Shown here: in pieces, positions 8,867 to 16,901 of the stretch
Layout of the letters: each line of letters begins with the position of its first letter
How positions within the stretch are numbered: the stretch's first letter is position 1
Assembly: GCA_002410555.1 (NCBI GenBank)
Contig: DHSR01000078.1
Span: 42,983 to 98,322 of the forward strand
DNA length: 55,340 nucleotides
Origin: Bacteroidales bacterium UBA5281
GTDB lineage: Bacteria > Bacteroidota > Bacteroidia > Bacteroidales > Lentimicrobiaceae
Direction of reading: 5' to 3'
Program-made: the position numbers and the translations under genes
Notes under the pieces: model-generated
Database searches by the model: none
What the model was told of the DNA's origin: nothing
The model's input: the letters and a program-made list of their open reading frames with translations, nothing else

Positions 8867-9009
8867 AGGACGATAAGCTAATGGTGAACTTTTTTTATTA
8901 CATCAATAAGTCCGCAAATAAACGATTATTTTTGGTGATTGTTGCATCTGCACGGCCTGTCCACAAAATTAATCACAAAACAGTGCATTTCACAGCTTCC
9001 ATTTATTTA

Positions 9010-9017
9010 TATCTTTG
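9010..9017 (+). promoter_or_regulatory. -7 promoter box of the PASTA operon
   Basis: TATCTTTG matches TAnnTTTG 89 nt before the PASTA-protein ATG. No confident -33 box. Confidence 0.5.
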
Positions 9018-9105
9018 CATCTATAAACAATATTTCTGACAGCACTTAGTTATTTCTCAAAGGTTATGGTCTCTGTGGGCCGGAAATGTCAGTCAAAAAA
9101 CAGGT

Positions 9106-9936
9106 ATGAACTTTTTTCAGTTTCTTCAAACCAGGGTATTTCTGCGCAACTTTGCGGCCTCTGTAGTTATTACAGTTATTCTTGCTGCATTGGTATTATG
9201 GATGTTAAAAGGATATACCCATCATGGGGAAGCGGTAACAGTACCTTCATTACTGGGTTTAATGCCCAATCAGTTAAATCAACTGGAAACGATTGATAAT
9301 TTTGATGTCATCATCGTGGATTCAGTTTATGATGCACGATTACCCAAAGGATCTGTCGCCATTCAGGACCCTTTACCAGGCTCCAAAGTAAAGATGAATC
9401 GAAAAATTTACCTTACCCTGGTCTCTACCCTTCCCGAAAAGGTGGCAATGCCCAATCTGATTGATCTTACCTTGCGGCAGGCCAAAGCTACGCTCGAGAC
9501 TTATGGTTTGCGTCTGGGCGAAGTAAAATACGTGCCGGACATTGCGCAAAATGCTGTGTTGGGGCAAAGTTATCAGGGACATCCCATCCCGCCCGGGCAG
9601 ATCATCCTTAAAGGCTCAGGCATTGAACTTAAGGTTGGTCAGAGTGTGGGTAGCGGCAGGGTGCAAATTCCCTTTTTATTGGGTAAAACCCGTGACGAAG
9701 CGTTGAGACTTTTGGGAGATCATTACCTTACCCTGGGTGACGAAACTTATGAAGATGATGCTGAACCCGAAACCGCACGGGTATACAGCCAAAGCCCGTC
9801 GTATGTGAAAGGAATGCTCATCAATGCAGGTCAAACGGTAAGCCTGGTATTTAGGGACCCCGAAAAATTCGATTTCGATGAATACCTGAATTTAATGATT
9901 GCAGACACCCTGGATGTTACGGTAGAAAGTCAGTAA
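9106..9936 (+). CDS. membrane-anchored triple-PASTA protein
   Basis: 276 aa. A short cytoplasmic N-terminus and one TM helix (about residues 17-36) are followed by three PASTA repeats beginning near residues 43 (TVPSLLGLMPNQL), 109 (AMPNLIDLTLRQAKATLETY) and 182 (QIPFLLGKTRDEALRLLGDH). PASTA modules usually bind peptidoglycan or stabilise penicillin-binding proteins. Here there is no kinase domain, so this is the stand-alone form common in Bacteroidota. A short acidic tail follows the third repeat. It is first in a same-strand run with the T9SS protein (57-nt gap) and the rluD-like gene. A periplasmic cell-wall role is inferred from domain and context. Confidence 0.85.
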   Translation: MNFFQFLQTRVFLRNFAASVVITVILAALVLWMLKGYTHHGEAVTVPSLLGLMPNQLNQLETIDNFDVIIVDSVYDARLPKGSVAIQDPLPGSKVKMNRKIYLTLVSTLPEKVAMPNLIDLTLRQAKATLETYGLRLGEVKYVPDIAQNAVLGQSYQGHPIPPGQIILKGSGIELKVGQSVGSGRVQIPFLLGKTRDEALRLLGDHYLTLGDETYEDDAEPETARVYSQSPSYVKGMLINAGQTVSLVFRDPEKFDFDEYLNLMIADTLDVTVESQ

Positions 9937-9993
9937 TCCGGAGCGTGAAATGGCCTTTGTTGCAGGTAAATCATAACAACGAAACTTTATACA

Positions 9994-12003
9994 ATGAAAA
10001 ATATTAGTATCATTATTATATTTTTTCTTAGCCTTGTTATGGTAGTACAAGGCCAGGAAGTCATCATTCCCCTGCAAACCAATGCACGACTTCAGAAAAT
10101 TGCCAGGGAAGAAAGCAGCGTACGTAAAGTTGCTGCAAATCAGATTATTACCTTACCTTTTTTCGACGATTTCAGTGGTAGGGAAGGCTATCCTGATCCT
10201 TCACTCTGGGATGGAAAAGATGTGTTCATAAATGATGAATATGCGGTTTTTCCGCCTACGGTAGGGGTAGCTACTTTTGATGCCATCAACCGTCTGGGTG
10301 AATTACATGAGAATGCCAGCTCATTCCCGTTTATTGCCGATGTGCTTACCTCCGGAGTAATCCGTCTTGATTCTGTTTTTGACCCCGTTCCAAGGAAAAT
10401 CAAACGTTCAGATTCCCTGTATTTTAGTTTTTATTATCAGCCACAGGGACTTGGAAATATTCCTGCTCCCTCCGATTCGCTGGTGCTTGAATTTCTTGCA
10501 CCGGGCGAAACACTTATTAACATCATACCTGCTGATACCATTATCAATGGCAATGACACCACAATTGTTCCCGCCGATACCATTAAAATTGAAGGCTGGC
10601 GTAAAATGTGGAGTTCTCCCGGTACATCTCTCAATAAATTCAGACAAGAGTACAATACCTGGTTCCGTCAGGTGGTAATCCCTGTTGATGATAGTGCCCG
10701 TTTTTATACGGATGAATTTCGGTTCCGGTTCCGCAATTATGCCACACTTGCCGATGCCATTATGCCCGACTGGCAAAGTAATGGTGACCAATGGAACATT
10801 GATTATGTTTACCTGAATATAGGTCGCGGCATCCATGATACCCTGCACCGCGATGTGGCTTTTGCCGCCAAAGCACCCAATATGTTGCGTACATATACCT
10901 CTATGCCATACAACCAGTATAAGGAAGGTTTTATCAATGCCATGCGTGATACGCTTACTATGCTCATTACCAACCTTGATGGCGATGACTATAATTCTTC
11001 TTATCGTTATGAAGTATCGCGTGATTATGGAGAACCTTTTCATTTTTACAATGGGGGGAATTATGCTATTCTGCCCTTCGTAACTTCCGGCTATGTTGAC
11101 CATCAGCCATTTTCACGTCCGCCGGTTAACTTTGTTTTCCCAATTGGTACACAGGAAAAAGTCTTTTTCACTACCACACATATCTTAAATACCCAGGCCA
11201 ACATCGGACGGAAACAAAATGATACCCTTCGTCAGGTACAGGTATTCGCAAATTACCTGTCATATGACGATGGTACGGCTGAGGCCGGTTATGGGCTCAC
11301 CCCCGCAGGCGGACAGATGGCCATGAAATTTGTGCTCAACCGGCCCGATTCTCTCATAGGTGTTAATATGTATTTTAATCAAACACTGAACCAGGGCAAC
11401 ATCAAAACGTTCTATCTGAATGTCTGGAATGACTACTTTGGTGAACCGGGTGAACTCATCTATTCCCGTTATGGCTATGAGCCGCAGTACAGCGACAGCC
11501 TGAATACTTTCATACTGTATAAAACAGACAGTGTAATTCAGATCAATAATAAAACATTTCCCAATCTGATTTTTTATGTTGGTTTTGAACAGACCACTGC
11601 CGCCAACCTGAATATTGGCTTCGACTGGAATAATGATGCTTCGGGTTATACTTTCTGGAGGGCTTTTGGCCCCTGGAATAGCAGCCTGCATGCAGGAACA
11701 CCCATGATCAGACCTGTGCTGGGCAAAGAAAAAGTAGTTGGCCTGGATGAATTTACCGAAACCGGCTATTTAAGAGTTTTTCCCAACCCGGTTGCTGAGG
11801 ATTGGGTAATGATTGAATTGGAAGAAGCACAACAATCATCAAACCTGGTTATCCGGATTTTTTCTGCCGATGGAAGATTGGTGTACGAGAAGCCTTATGC
11901 ACGGAAAAATTATATTGGTGAGCTTTCACCTGGTTTTTATCTGGTAACGCTCAGCGATTCCCACCATAAGGTTCAGGCTACCGGAAAACTAATGAAAAAA
12001 TAG
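9994..12003 (+). CDS. large secreted protein with T9SS type A sorting domain, function unknown
   Basis: 669 aa with signal peptide MKNISIIIIFFLSLVMVVQG. I recognise no enzymatic motif. The body contains an opening 'ITLPFFDDFSG' motif, common in large T9SS substrates, jelly-roll-like segments with aromatic-rich strands (SLYFSFYYQPQGLGN, WNIDYVYLNIG), and a C-terminal sorting domain (VFPNPVAEDW, SPGFYLVTLSD, ending KLMKK). Expected to be exported to the cell surface or released. It lies between the PASTA gene and the rluD-like gene with short gaps (57 and 19 nt), suggesting co-transcription. Confidence 0.8.
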   Translation: MKNISIIIIFFLSLVMVVQGQEVIIPLQTNARLQKIAREESSVRKVAANQIITLPFFDDFSGREGYPDPSLWDGKDVFINDEYAVFPPTVGVATFDAINRLGELHENASSFPFIADVLTSGVIRLDSVFDPVPRKIKRSDSLYFSFYYQPQGLGNIPAPSDSLVLEFLAPGETLINIIPADTIINGNDTTIVPADTIKIEGWRKMWSSPGTSLNKFRQEYNTWFRQVVIPVDDSARFYTDEFRFRFRNYATLADAIMPDWQSNGDQWNIDYVYLNIGRGIHDTLHRDVAFAAKAPNMLRTYTSMPYNQYKEGFINAMRDTLTMLITNLDGDDYNSSYRYEVSRDYGEPFHFYNGGNYAILPFVTSGYVDHQPFSRPPVNFVFPIGTQEKVFFTTTHILNTQANIGRKQNDTLRQVQVFANYLSYDDGTAEAGYGLTPAGGQMAMKFVLNRPDSLIGVNMYFNQTLNQGNIKTFYLNVWNDYFGEPGELIYSRYGYEPQYSDSLNTFILYKTDSVIQINNKTFPNLIFYVGFEQTTAANLNIGFDWNNDASGYTFWRAFGPWNSSLHAGTPMIRPVLGKEKVVGLDEFTETGYLRVFPNPVAEDWVMIELEEAQQSSNLVIRIFSADGRLVYEKPYARKNYIGELSPGFYLVTLSDSHHKVQATGKLMKK

Positions 12004-12022
12004 CCGGATTATTCTGTGATTT

Positions 12023-13078
12023 ATGTCTGACTCCGAACTTCACGAGGTACCCGATTTTATTGATGATGAAAATGTAGAGAATGAACTTTACGAGCACCAT
12101 CGGCTAGTGGTTGATAAAGGCCAGGGCTTGCTGCGTATTGATAAATTCCTGATGCTCCGCATCGAGAATGCATCCCGCAATAAAATACAACAGGCTGCTA
12201 AGGCTGGTAACATATTGGTTAACAATGTTGCCGTTAAACAGAATTACCGGGTTAAGCCCTTAGACGTTATTTCTGTAGTACTTGCTTTTCCTCCCAGAGA
12301 TACCACAGTTTATCCTCAGGATATTCCTTTGAATATTATATATGAAGACGCTTATCTGCTGGTGGTAAACAAAAATGCTGGCATGGTCGTTCATCCGGGA
12401 TATGCCAACTTCGACGGCACCATGCTCAATGCATTGGTCTGGCATTTCAGGCATCAGCCCGGTGCAAAACCGGATGCCATGCCCTTGCTGGTGCATCGTA
12501 TTGATAAGGATACTTCAGGAATTATACTTGTGGCCAAAACCGAAGAGGCACAGTCGAAACTTGCCAACGAGTTCTTCCATCACACCATACAACGTACCTA
12601 TCAGGCCATTGTATGGGGAGTGCCCCGGGAAAGTGAAGGAACTGTAACCGGTAATGTTGGACGCAACCTGTCCAACCGCCTTGTTATGTCGGTTTTCCCT
12701 GATGGAATTCATGGAAAGCATGCAGTAACCCATTATAAGTTATTGCGCGATTTTAGTTATGTTAGTCTGGTTGAGTGCAAACTGGAAACTGGCCGCACCC
12801 ACCAAATCAGAGCACATATGAAATATCTCGGGCACCCGTTGTTTGCTGATGAACGATATGGCGGTATGCAAATCTTAAGAGGTACTTCTTCAGGCACTTA
12901 TAAAAGATTTGTTGAAAATTGCTTTGAGCTTCTGCCCAGGCAGGCTCTCCACGCCAAATCGTTGGGGTTTACTCACCCTATAACCGGTGAAGACATGTTT
13001 TTTGATTCGGAATTGCCTGCAGATATGCAACAGGTACTCGAAAAATGGGAAAATTATATTTCAAATCGTATTTCCTGA
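12023..13078 (+). CDS. rluD: RluA/RluD-family 23S rRNA pseudouridine synthase
   Basis: 351 aa. An acidic N-terminal extension of ~30 residues precedes an S4 RNA-binding domain (about residues 38-95: RIDKFLMLRIENASRNKIQQ). The synthase domain follows, with the signature HRIDKDTSGIILVAKT (catalytic Asp in RIDKDTSG) and ETGRTHQIRAHMKYLGHPL. RluD-type enzymes modify helix 69 of 23S rRNA; the exact target is inferred from similarity, so RluA/RluC specificity is not excluded. It starts 19 nt after the T9SS gene. Confidence 0.9.
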   Translation: MSDSELHEVPDFIDDENVENELYEHHRLVVDKGQGLLRIDKFLMLRIENASRNKIQQAAKAGNILVNNVAVKQNYRVKPLDVISVVLAFPPRDTTVYPQDIPLNIIYEDAYLLVVNKNAGMVVHPGYANFDGTMLNALVWHFRHQPGAKPDAMPLLVHRIDKDTSGIILVAKTEEAQSKLANEFFHHTIQRTYQAIVWGVPRESEGTVTGNVGRNLSNRLVMSVFPDGIHGKHAVTHYKLLRDFSYVSLVECKLETGRTHQIRAHMKYLGHPLFADERYGGMQILRGTSSGTYKRFVENCFELLPRQALHAKSLGFTHPITGEDMFFDSELPADMQQVLEKWENYISNRIS

Positions 13079-13135
13079 TTGAGCTGGTAACTTTTTTCTT
13101 CTTTATTTGTTCAAAATATAAACTCAATCCCTGTT

Positions 13136-13687
13136 ATGGATGATCTATCAGCCCTGCGAAAACTTGTACTCGCTCCCTATATTTTAAAAGCCACCGCTCT
13201 GGTAAGTGTTAGCAGAAAAGTAGGAGGCAACCAGTTCCGGCATTCATTTGCAACTCTCGGCATTTTGCTCGATTACCATCTGGTGCATGATCCGGTGCTT
13301 TTAAAGGCTTCACTGCTGCATGATTTGTTTGAAGAATTGCCCGCTACCGAAGTGGATGAAGTCCGCTACATCGACCATGATGGCAATGCCGTGGTTGATC
13401 TGGTGCTGGAAGTTACCCGAAGAGATACAGAAACCAAGGAAGATTATCTCCAAAGGGTACTGGACTATGGCAGTTGGAATGCAAAATTGCTGAAATGTGC
13501 CGACCGAATCAGTAACCTGACCGATTTGCACCGCGATTCTCATAAAGTATCTAAAATAAGTGCCTATCTTGATCAAACAGAAAAGTTTATCATGCCAATG
13601 GCAGAGCTGGTAAATAAAGATATGTTAACGGAGCTGAGGGACCTGGTGAGCCGGCGGCGGATGATTATTGAAAAATACAACCTGTAA
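13136..13687 (+). CDS. stand-alone HD-domain phosphohydrolase, SpoT-like
   Basis: 183 aa. The arrangement of His36 (FRHSFATLGIL), His62-Asp63 (SLLHDLFEELP) and Asp123 (LLKCADRISNLTDLH) closely follows the HD hydrolase half of RelA/SpoT proteins (Hp..vA, LLHDvvED, iKlaDRlhNm). There is no synthetase, TGS or ACT domain, so it resembles small alarmone hydrolases (Mesh1/SAH). (p)ppGpp hydrolysis is plausible but untested; another nucleotide substrate is possible. It lies 57 nt after rluD on the same strand. Confidence 0.75.
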   Translation: MDDLSALRKLVLAPYILKATALVSVSRKVGGNQFRHSFATLGILLDYHLVHDPVLLKASLLHDLFEELPATEVDEVRYIDHDGNAVVDLVLEVTRRDTETKEDYLQRVLDYGSWNAKLLKCADRISNLTDLHRDSHKVSKISAYLDQTEKFIMPMAELVNKDMLTELRDLVSRRRMIIEKYNL

Positions 13688-13835
13688 TCAGGTTGTGGAT
13701 GCGGAGTATTTTTTGGATAGAACTTTTTGTTTACCCGGAATTGATCGTAAATAGCTCACTTTTATAATTTTAAGAATCATTAAATAAAATTTTACATCTT
13801 TTAAGAGAGAGAATTAACTAATCTTAATTTTGATG

Positions 13836-13866
13836 TTGTTTTATTCCTTTTGGTTAATTACATTTG
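13836..13866 (+). promoter_or_regulatory. promoter of leader RNA upstream of the GreA/Rnk-like gene
   Basis: TTG (13836-13838), a 20-nt spacer and TACATTTG (13859-13866) give a good -33/-7 pair. Predicted start near 13872. Confidence 0.6.
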
Positions 13867-13871
13867 CAAAA

Positions 13872-13973
13872 AAAAAAAGCGCATGTTGTTATTGATTCAT
13901 TTGATTTTAATTACTTAAAATTGGCCACGTTGTATTCATCACTAAGTTGAACCGGCCTCCAACCGGTTTTTTT
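13872..13973 (+). ncRNA. candidate small RNA or attenuator leader
   Basis: A ~100-nt stretch bounded by a consensus promoter and an intrinsic terminator, lying wholly between the HD gene and the GreA/Rnk-like gene. It contains no ORF with a sensible start. It may be an independent small RNA, or a leader whose terminator attenuates the gene that starts 19 nt later. The 5' ~20 nt include the end of an A-run (to 13878) and GCGC; I see no known riboswitch motif. Confidence 0.45.
13950..13973 (+). terminator. intrinsic terminator upstream of the GreA/Rnk-like gene
   Basis: Stem AACCGG/CCGGTT (13950-13955 with 13963-13968), 7-nt loop, followed by a run of seven T (13967-13973). It would also stop read-through from the HD gene. 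Confidence 0.75.
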
Positions 13974-13991
13974 GTTTTTAATCACACCATT

Positions 13992-14402
13992 ATGAAAGAA
14001 ATTCTTGTAAGTACAAAAGATATGGCTCGCTTACGTGAGCGTATTGAGATTGCACGCAGCGGCGGTCTGAAGGCCCCGGTTAACCTTAGCCTCCTGATTT
14101 CGGAGCTTGACCGTGCGAAGGTGTTGCCGCCCGAAAAAATGCCCGCTGATGTGATTACGATGAACTCCATAATTACCATGGAATACCTGAATAGTAGCAA
14201 AACTATGCAGATTCAGTTGGTATATCCTGAACAGGCCGATGTAGCCAGGCAGAAGATCTCAATTTTTGCGCCTGTGGCTACTGCCTTGCTGGGTTATAGG
14301 GTGGGTGATATTGTAGAATGGAAAATACCCACTGGTATGGCTCAAATGAAAATTACCAACATTGTTTATCAGCCGGAAGCTGCAGGCGATTTTAACGTTT
14401 GA
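13992..14402 (+). CDS. GreA/GreB-family C-terminal domain protein, Rnk-like
   Basis: 136 aa from the ATG at 13992. An earlier in-frame ATG (13947) overlaps the terminator hairpin and is rejected. A short helical N-terminus (MARLRERIEIARSGG) precedes a GreA/GreB C-terminal FKBP-like domain (MNSIITMEYLNSSKTMQIQL, VATALLGYRVGDIVEWKIP). It lacks the long coiled coil of true GreA, so it matches Rnk/nucleoside diphosphate kinase regulator-type proteins that bind RNA polymerase near the secondary channel. Expression may be controlled by the promoter/terminator leader just upstream. It ends 5 nt from convergent rdgB. Confidence 0.85.
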   Translation: MKEILVSTKDMARLRERIEIARSGGLKAPVNLSLLISELDRAKVLPPEKMPADVITMNSIITMEYLNSSKTMQIQLVYPEQADVARQKISIFAPVATALLGYRVGDIVEWKIPTGMAQMKITNIVYQPEAAGDFNV

Positions 14403-14406
14403 CCAT

Positions 14407-14991
14407 TTACGCTTTCATGGCCATCAGCCACTGTGCCAGCAGCTTAACCGCTCTGCCGCGGTGGCTGATTTCGTTTTTAAGCGAAGTTGCCATTTCTGCA
14501 AAAGTCTGGTTATAACCCTCCGGCATAAAAATGGGATCATAGCCAAATCCTGATGCTCCCTTCCGCTCCTGAATGATCATGCCTTCCACAATGCCTTCGA
14601 ACAATTTCTCCTCGTTGCCGATAATTAATGCAATAACAGTTCTAAACCGGGCTTCGCGATGGGCAATGCCCTGCATTTCTAATAGCATTTTGGTGACATT
14701 ATCATCGTAACTGCATCCTTCGCCGGCATATCTTGCCGAATATACCCCCGGTGCGCCATGAAGCGCAGCAACCTCAAGACCGGTATCATCAGCAAAGCAA
14801 TCAAGGCCCAGAGATTGCTTAATGAATCTTGCCTTTTGCAGGGCATTGCCTTCAATGGTAGGAGAGGTTTCAGGAATTTCTCCTTCAAATCCGACATCCG
14901 ATAAGGATATTACCTCATAATATCCACTTAATAGCTGTTTTACTTCTTCTAATTTGTGTGCATTGTTGGTGGCAAAGAGTAGTTTTTTCAT
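14407..14991 (-). CDS. rdgB: XTP/dITP diphosphatase (RdgB/HAM1 family)
   Basis: 194 aa, full length. Hydrolyses non-canonical purine triphosphates (dITP, XTP) to monophosphates, cleansing the nucleotide pool. Family motifs: FATNNAHKLEEVKQLL at the N-terminus, CFADDTGLEVAALHGAPGVY, SARYAGEG, and SGFGYDPIFMPEGYNQTFAEM. Second gene of a two-gene operon, 12 nt after rlmH. Confidence 0.96.
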   Translation of the reverse strand: MKKLLFATNNAHKLEEVKQLLSGYYEVISLSDVGFEGEIPETSPTIEGNALQKARFIKQSLGLDCFADDTGLEVAALHGAPGVYSARYAGEGCSYDDNVTKMLLEMQGIAHREARFRTVIALIIGNEEKLFEGIVEGMIIQERKGASGFGYDPIFMPEGYNQTFAEMATSLKNEISHRGRAVKLLAQWLMAMKA

Positions 14992-15003
14992 AGAAATGTT
15001 TGG

Positions 15004-15477
15004 TTACGGATTGTGATATGGCTCATTGCGCAATATGGTAAAAGCACGGTACAATTGTTCTGCAAAAACGGGACGGACCAGTTGATGGGAAAATGTCATG
15101 GGTGAAAGTGAAATTTTGTATTGTGCAAAACGATATAAATCCTCTGAAAAGCCAAAAGCGCCTCCTACAACAAAAATGAGGTGTTTTACGCCCGCATTCA
15201 TTTGCCGCTGAATCCAGTCGGCAAATTGCATGGAGGTATAACTGCTGCCTTTTTCATCCAGCAAACACACCTGATCGCCCTGCTGAACATATTTCATGAG
15301 CCATTGTCCCTCCGTTTCCCGAAGCTGTGCAGCCTCAGAAGAACGAATGTTTTTTGGTAAAATTACTTCCTGGTAATTAAACCGGATATAATGCTTTAAC
15401 CTTTTTTCATAGGCAGCAAAACCTTCATGAGTCCAGGTTTCAGCAGTTTTCCCCACAACAAGTAAGGTTATTTTCAT
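15004..15477 (-). CDS. rlmH: 23S rRNA (pseudouridine1915-N3)-methyltransferase RlmH
   Basis: 157 aa, standard SPOUT-family length. It methylates pseudouridine 1915 in helix 69 of 23S rRNA, a residue made by RluD, whose homologue lies 2 kb away. Signatures: KITLLVVGKT start, LLDEKGSSYTSMQFADWI, HLIFVVGGAFGFSEDLY (SAM-binding knot), LSPMTFSHQLVRPVFAEQLYRA and the terminal LRNEPYHNP. Leads the rlmH-rdgB operon. Confidence 0.97.
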   Translation of the reverse strand: MKITLLVVGKTAETWTHEGFAAYEKRLKHYIRFNYQEVILPKNIRSSEAAQLRETEGQWLMKYVQQGDQVCLLDEKGSSYTSMQFADWIQRQMNAGVKHLIFVVGGAFGFSEDLYRFAQYKISLSPMTFSHQLVRPVFAEQLYRAFTILRNEPYHNP

Positions 15478-15491
15478 GCGATATATTTTTG

Positions 15492-15499
15492 CAAAAGTA
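15492..15499 (-). promoter_or_regulatory. rlmH: -7 promoter box of rlmH-rdgB
   Basis: On the minus strand this reads TACTTTTG (TAnnTTTG), 14 nt before the rlmH ATG, giving a very short leader. Confidence 0.5.
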
Positions 15500-15563
15500 C
15501 CTATTTTTGCCTCGTCTTAGAATGGAATACTCACTGCGCAAGTGTTGCTTTAAATATTATACC

Positions 15564-15571
15564 TATATTTG
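15564..15571 (+). promoter_or_regulatory. -7 promoter box of the DUF4783-nadC operon
   Basis: TATATTTG matches TAnnTTTG. An upstream GTTG is 16 nt away, slightly too close for an ideal -33. The predicted start near 15577 excludes the GTG-type start at 15569. Confidence 0.5.
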
Positions 15572-15628
15572 GTTCGGTTTTTGATAATTTTAAGAACAAT
15601 GACAATTAATTTACTTAAAATCAGATTC

Positions 15629-16042
15629 ATGAAAATACCTGAGTTCCGGATGGTTGCAGCTTTAATGTTTATGTTCATGATCTTCGGTACCATGGCCGTA
15701 TCGGCTCAAACGCTTAATGCTAAGATTGCTGCTGCTATACGCACCGCCAATTCAAAGGACTTAAGTACCTATTTCAACAACACCCTCGATATAGCTCTGC
15801 CGGGTAATGAAGGCACTTTCAGCAAAGCTCAGGCCGAGATGGTTATGCGTGATTTTTTCTCTAAAAATCCACCGGTGTCCTTTACCCTGAATCGTGAAGG
15901 TCGTTCCAAGGATGGCTCAGAGTTTGGTATTGGTACCTATAAGTGTGGAAAGCACGAGTACCGGACTTCCTTTTTGCTCAAGCCTGTTCAGGGAAACCTG
16001 CTTATTCATCAACTCAGATTCGGAGGAGATGAGGATGAGTAA
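15629..16042 (+). CDS. DUF4783 family secreted protein
   Basis: 137 aa. The start at 15629 places the signal peptide (MKIPEFRMVAALMFMFMIFG..AVSAQ) at the N-terminus; an ATG at 15599 is an alternative. The mature domain (~110 residues) is NTF2-like in feel and matches DUF4783, a small periplasmic family of Bacteroidota (LNAKIAAAIRTANSKDLSTY, FFSKNPPVSFTLNREG, HQLRFGGDEDE end). Function unknown. Its last codons overlap the start of nadC, so the two are translationally coupled. Confidence 0.8.
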   Translation: MKIPEFRMVAALMFMFMIFGTMAVSAQTLNAKIAAAIRTANSKDLSTYFNNTLDIALPGNEGTFSKAQAEMVMRDFFSKNPPVSFTLNREGRSKDGSEFGIGTYKCGKHEYRTSFLLKPVQGNLLIHQLRFGGDEDE

Positions 16043-16892
16043 AATTTACGGTGAACCACTCACGCTTGATCAAATTATTGAACTGGCCCTGGCAGAAGAC
16101 ATAGGAACGGGCGATTGTACTTCTCTTTCTACCGTCCCTGCCCATACTATGGGGAGAGCAAGGCTATTGGTTAAAGAAGCGGGAGTATTGTCGGGTATGG
16201 AAGTGGCAGCAAAAGTATTTCATCGTGTCGATCCCAATATTATAATGCATCAGCAGCTGAAAGATGGAGATCATATTAAGCCTGGCGATATTGCCTTTAC
16301 TGTTGAAGGCCATTCTGTCTCTCTGTTACAGGCCGAAAGACTTGCCTTAAACTTTATGCAGCTTATGAGCGGAATAGCCACCTACACCGCTCAATATGTA
16401 GAAGCCTTAAATGGGCTTGGTACAAAAGTGATAGATACCCGTAAAACTACGCCTTTACTGCGTGCACTTGAGAAACTGGCCGTGGTTCATGGTGGTGGAG
16501 CCAATCATCGCAAAGGATTGTACGACATGATTCTCATCAAAGACAATCATGTTGATTTTGCCGGTGGAATCCGACAAGCCATCGAAGGTGCAAATGCATA
16601 TATAAAGGACAATGCATTGTCGCTTCCCATTGAAATTGAAGTACGCAATGCCACTGAGCTTGAACAGGTTTTGGCGGTGGGAGGTGTTACCCGCATTATG
16701 TTGGATAATTTCTCTCCGGATGACCTTAAACTGGCTGTCGATCGAATAGACCGACGATTTGAAACGGAAGCCTCAGGCGGCATAACCCTGAAGACCATAA
16801 GAAATTTCGCAGAAACCGGAGTTGATTATATTTCAGTAGGTGCACTCACTCACCAGATTAAAAGCATAGACTTAAGTCTTAAAGCTTTTTAA
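16035..16892 (+). CDS. nadC: nicotinate-nucleotide diphosphorylase (carboxylating)
   Basis: 285 aa, normal length. Quinolinate phosphoribosyltransferase converts quinolinate and PRPP into nicotinate mononucleotide in de novo NAD synthesis. Motifs: LALAEDIGTGDCTS, ERLALNFMQLMSGIAT, DTRKTTPLLRALEKLAVVHG, NHRKGLYDMILIKDNHVDF, MLDNFSPDDLK and SVGALTHQIKSIDLSLK. The start at 16035 is chosen because GGAGGA (16022-16027) sits 7 nt upstream; an ATG at 16029 would be too close to that Shine-Dalgarno. It overlaps the DUF4783 gene by 8 nt. No nadA or nadB is in the window. Confidence 0.95.
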   Translation: MSKIYGEPLTLDQIIELALAEDIGTGDCTSLSTVPAHTMGRARLLVKEAGVLSGMEVAAKVFHRVDPNIIMHQQLKDGDHIKPGDIAFTVEGHSVSLLQAERLALNFMQLMSGIATYTAQYVEALNGLGTKVIDTRKTTPLLRALEKLAVVHGGGANHRKGLYDMILIKDNHVDFAGGIRQAIEGANAYIKDNALSLPIEIEVRNATELEQVLAVGGVTRIMLDNFSPDDLKLAVDRIDRRFETEASGGITLKTIRNFAETGVDYISVGALTHQIKSIDLSLKAF

Positions 16893-16901
16893 GGCATATC
16901 A

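Noticed and set aside
10408..11103. 231-codon open frame antisense to the T9SS protein gene
   Set aside because: It lies wholly opposite a clear secreted protein with signal peptide and sorting domain; the translation shows no family features.
15894..16034. N-terminal extension of nadC
   Set aside because: It would overlap DUF4783 by ~140 nt and adds residues foreign to the NadC family; GGAGGA supports the start at 16035.
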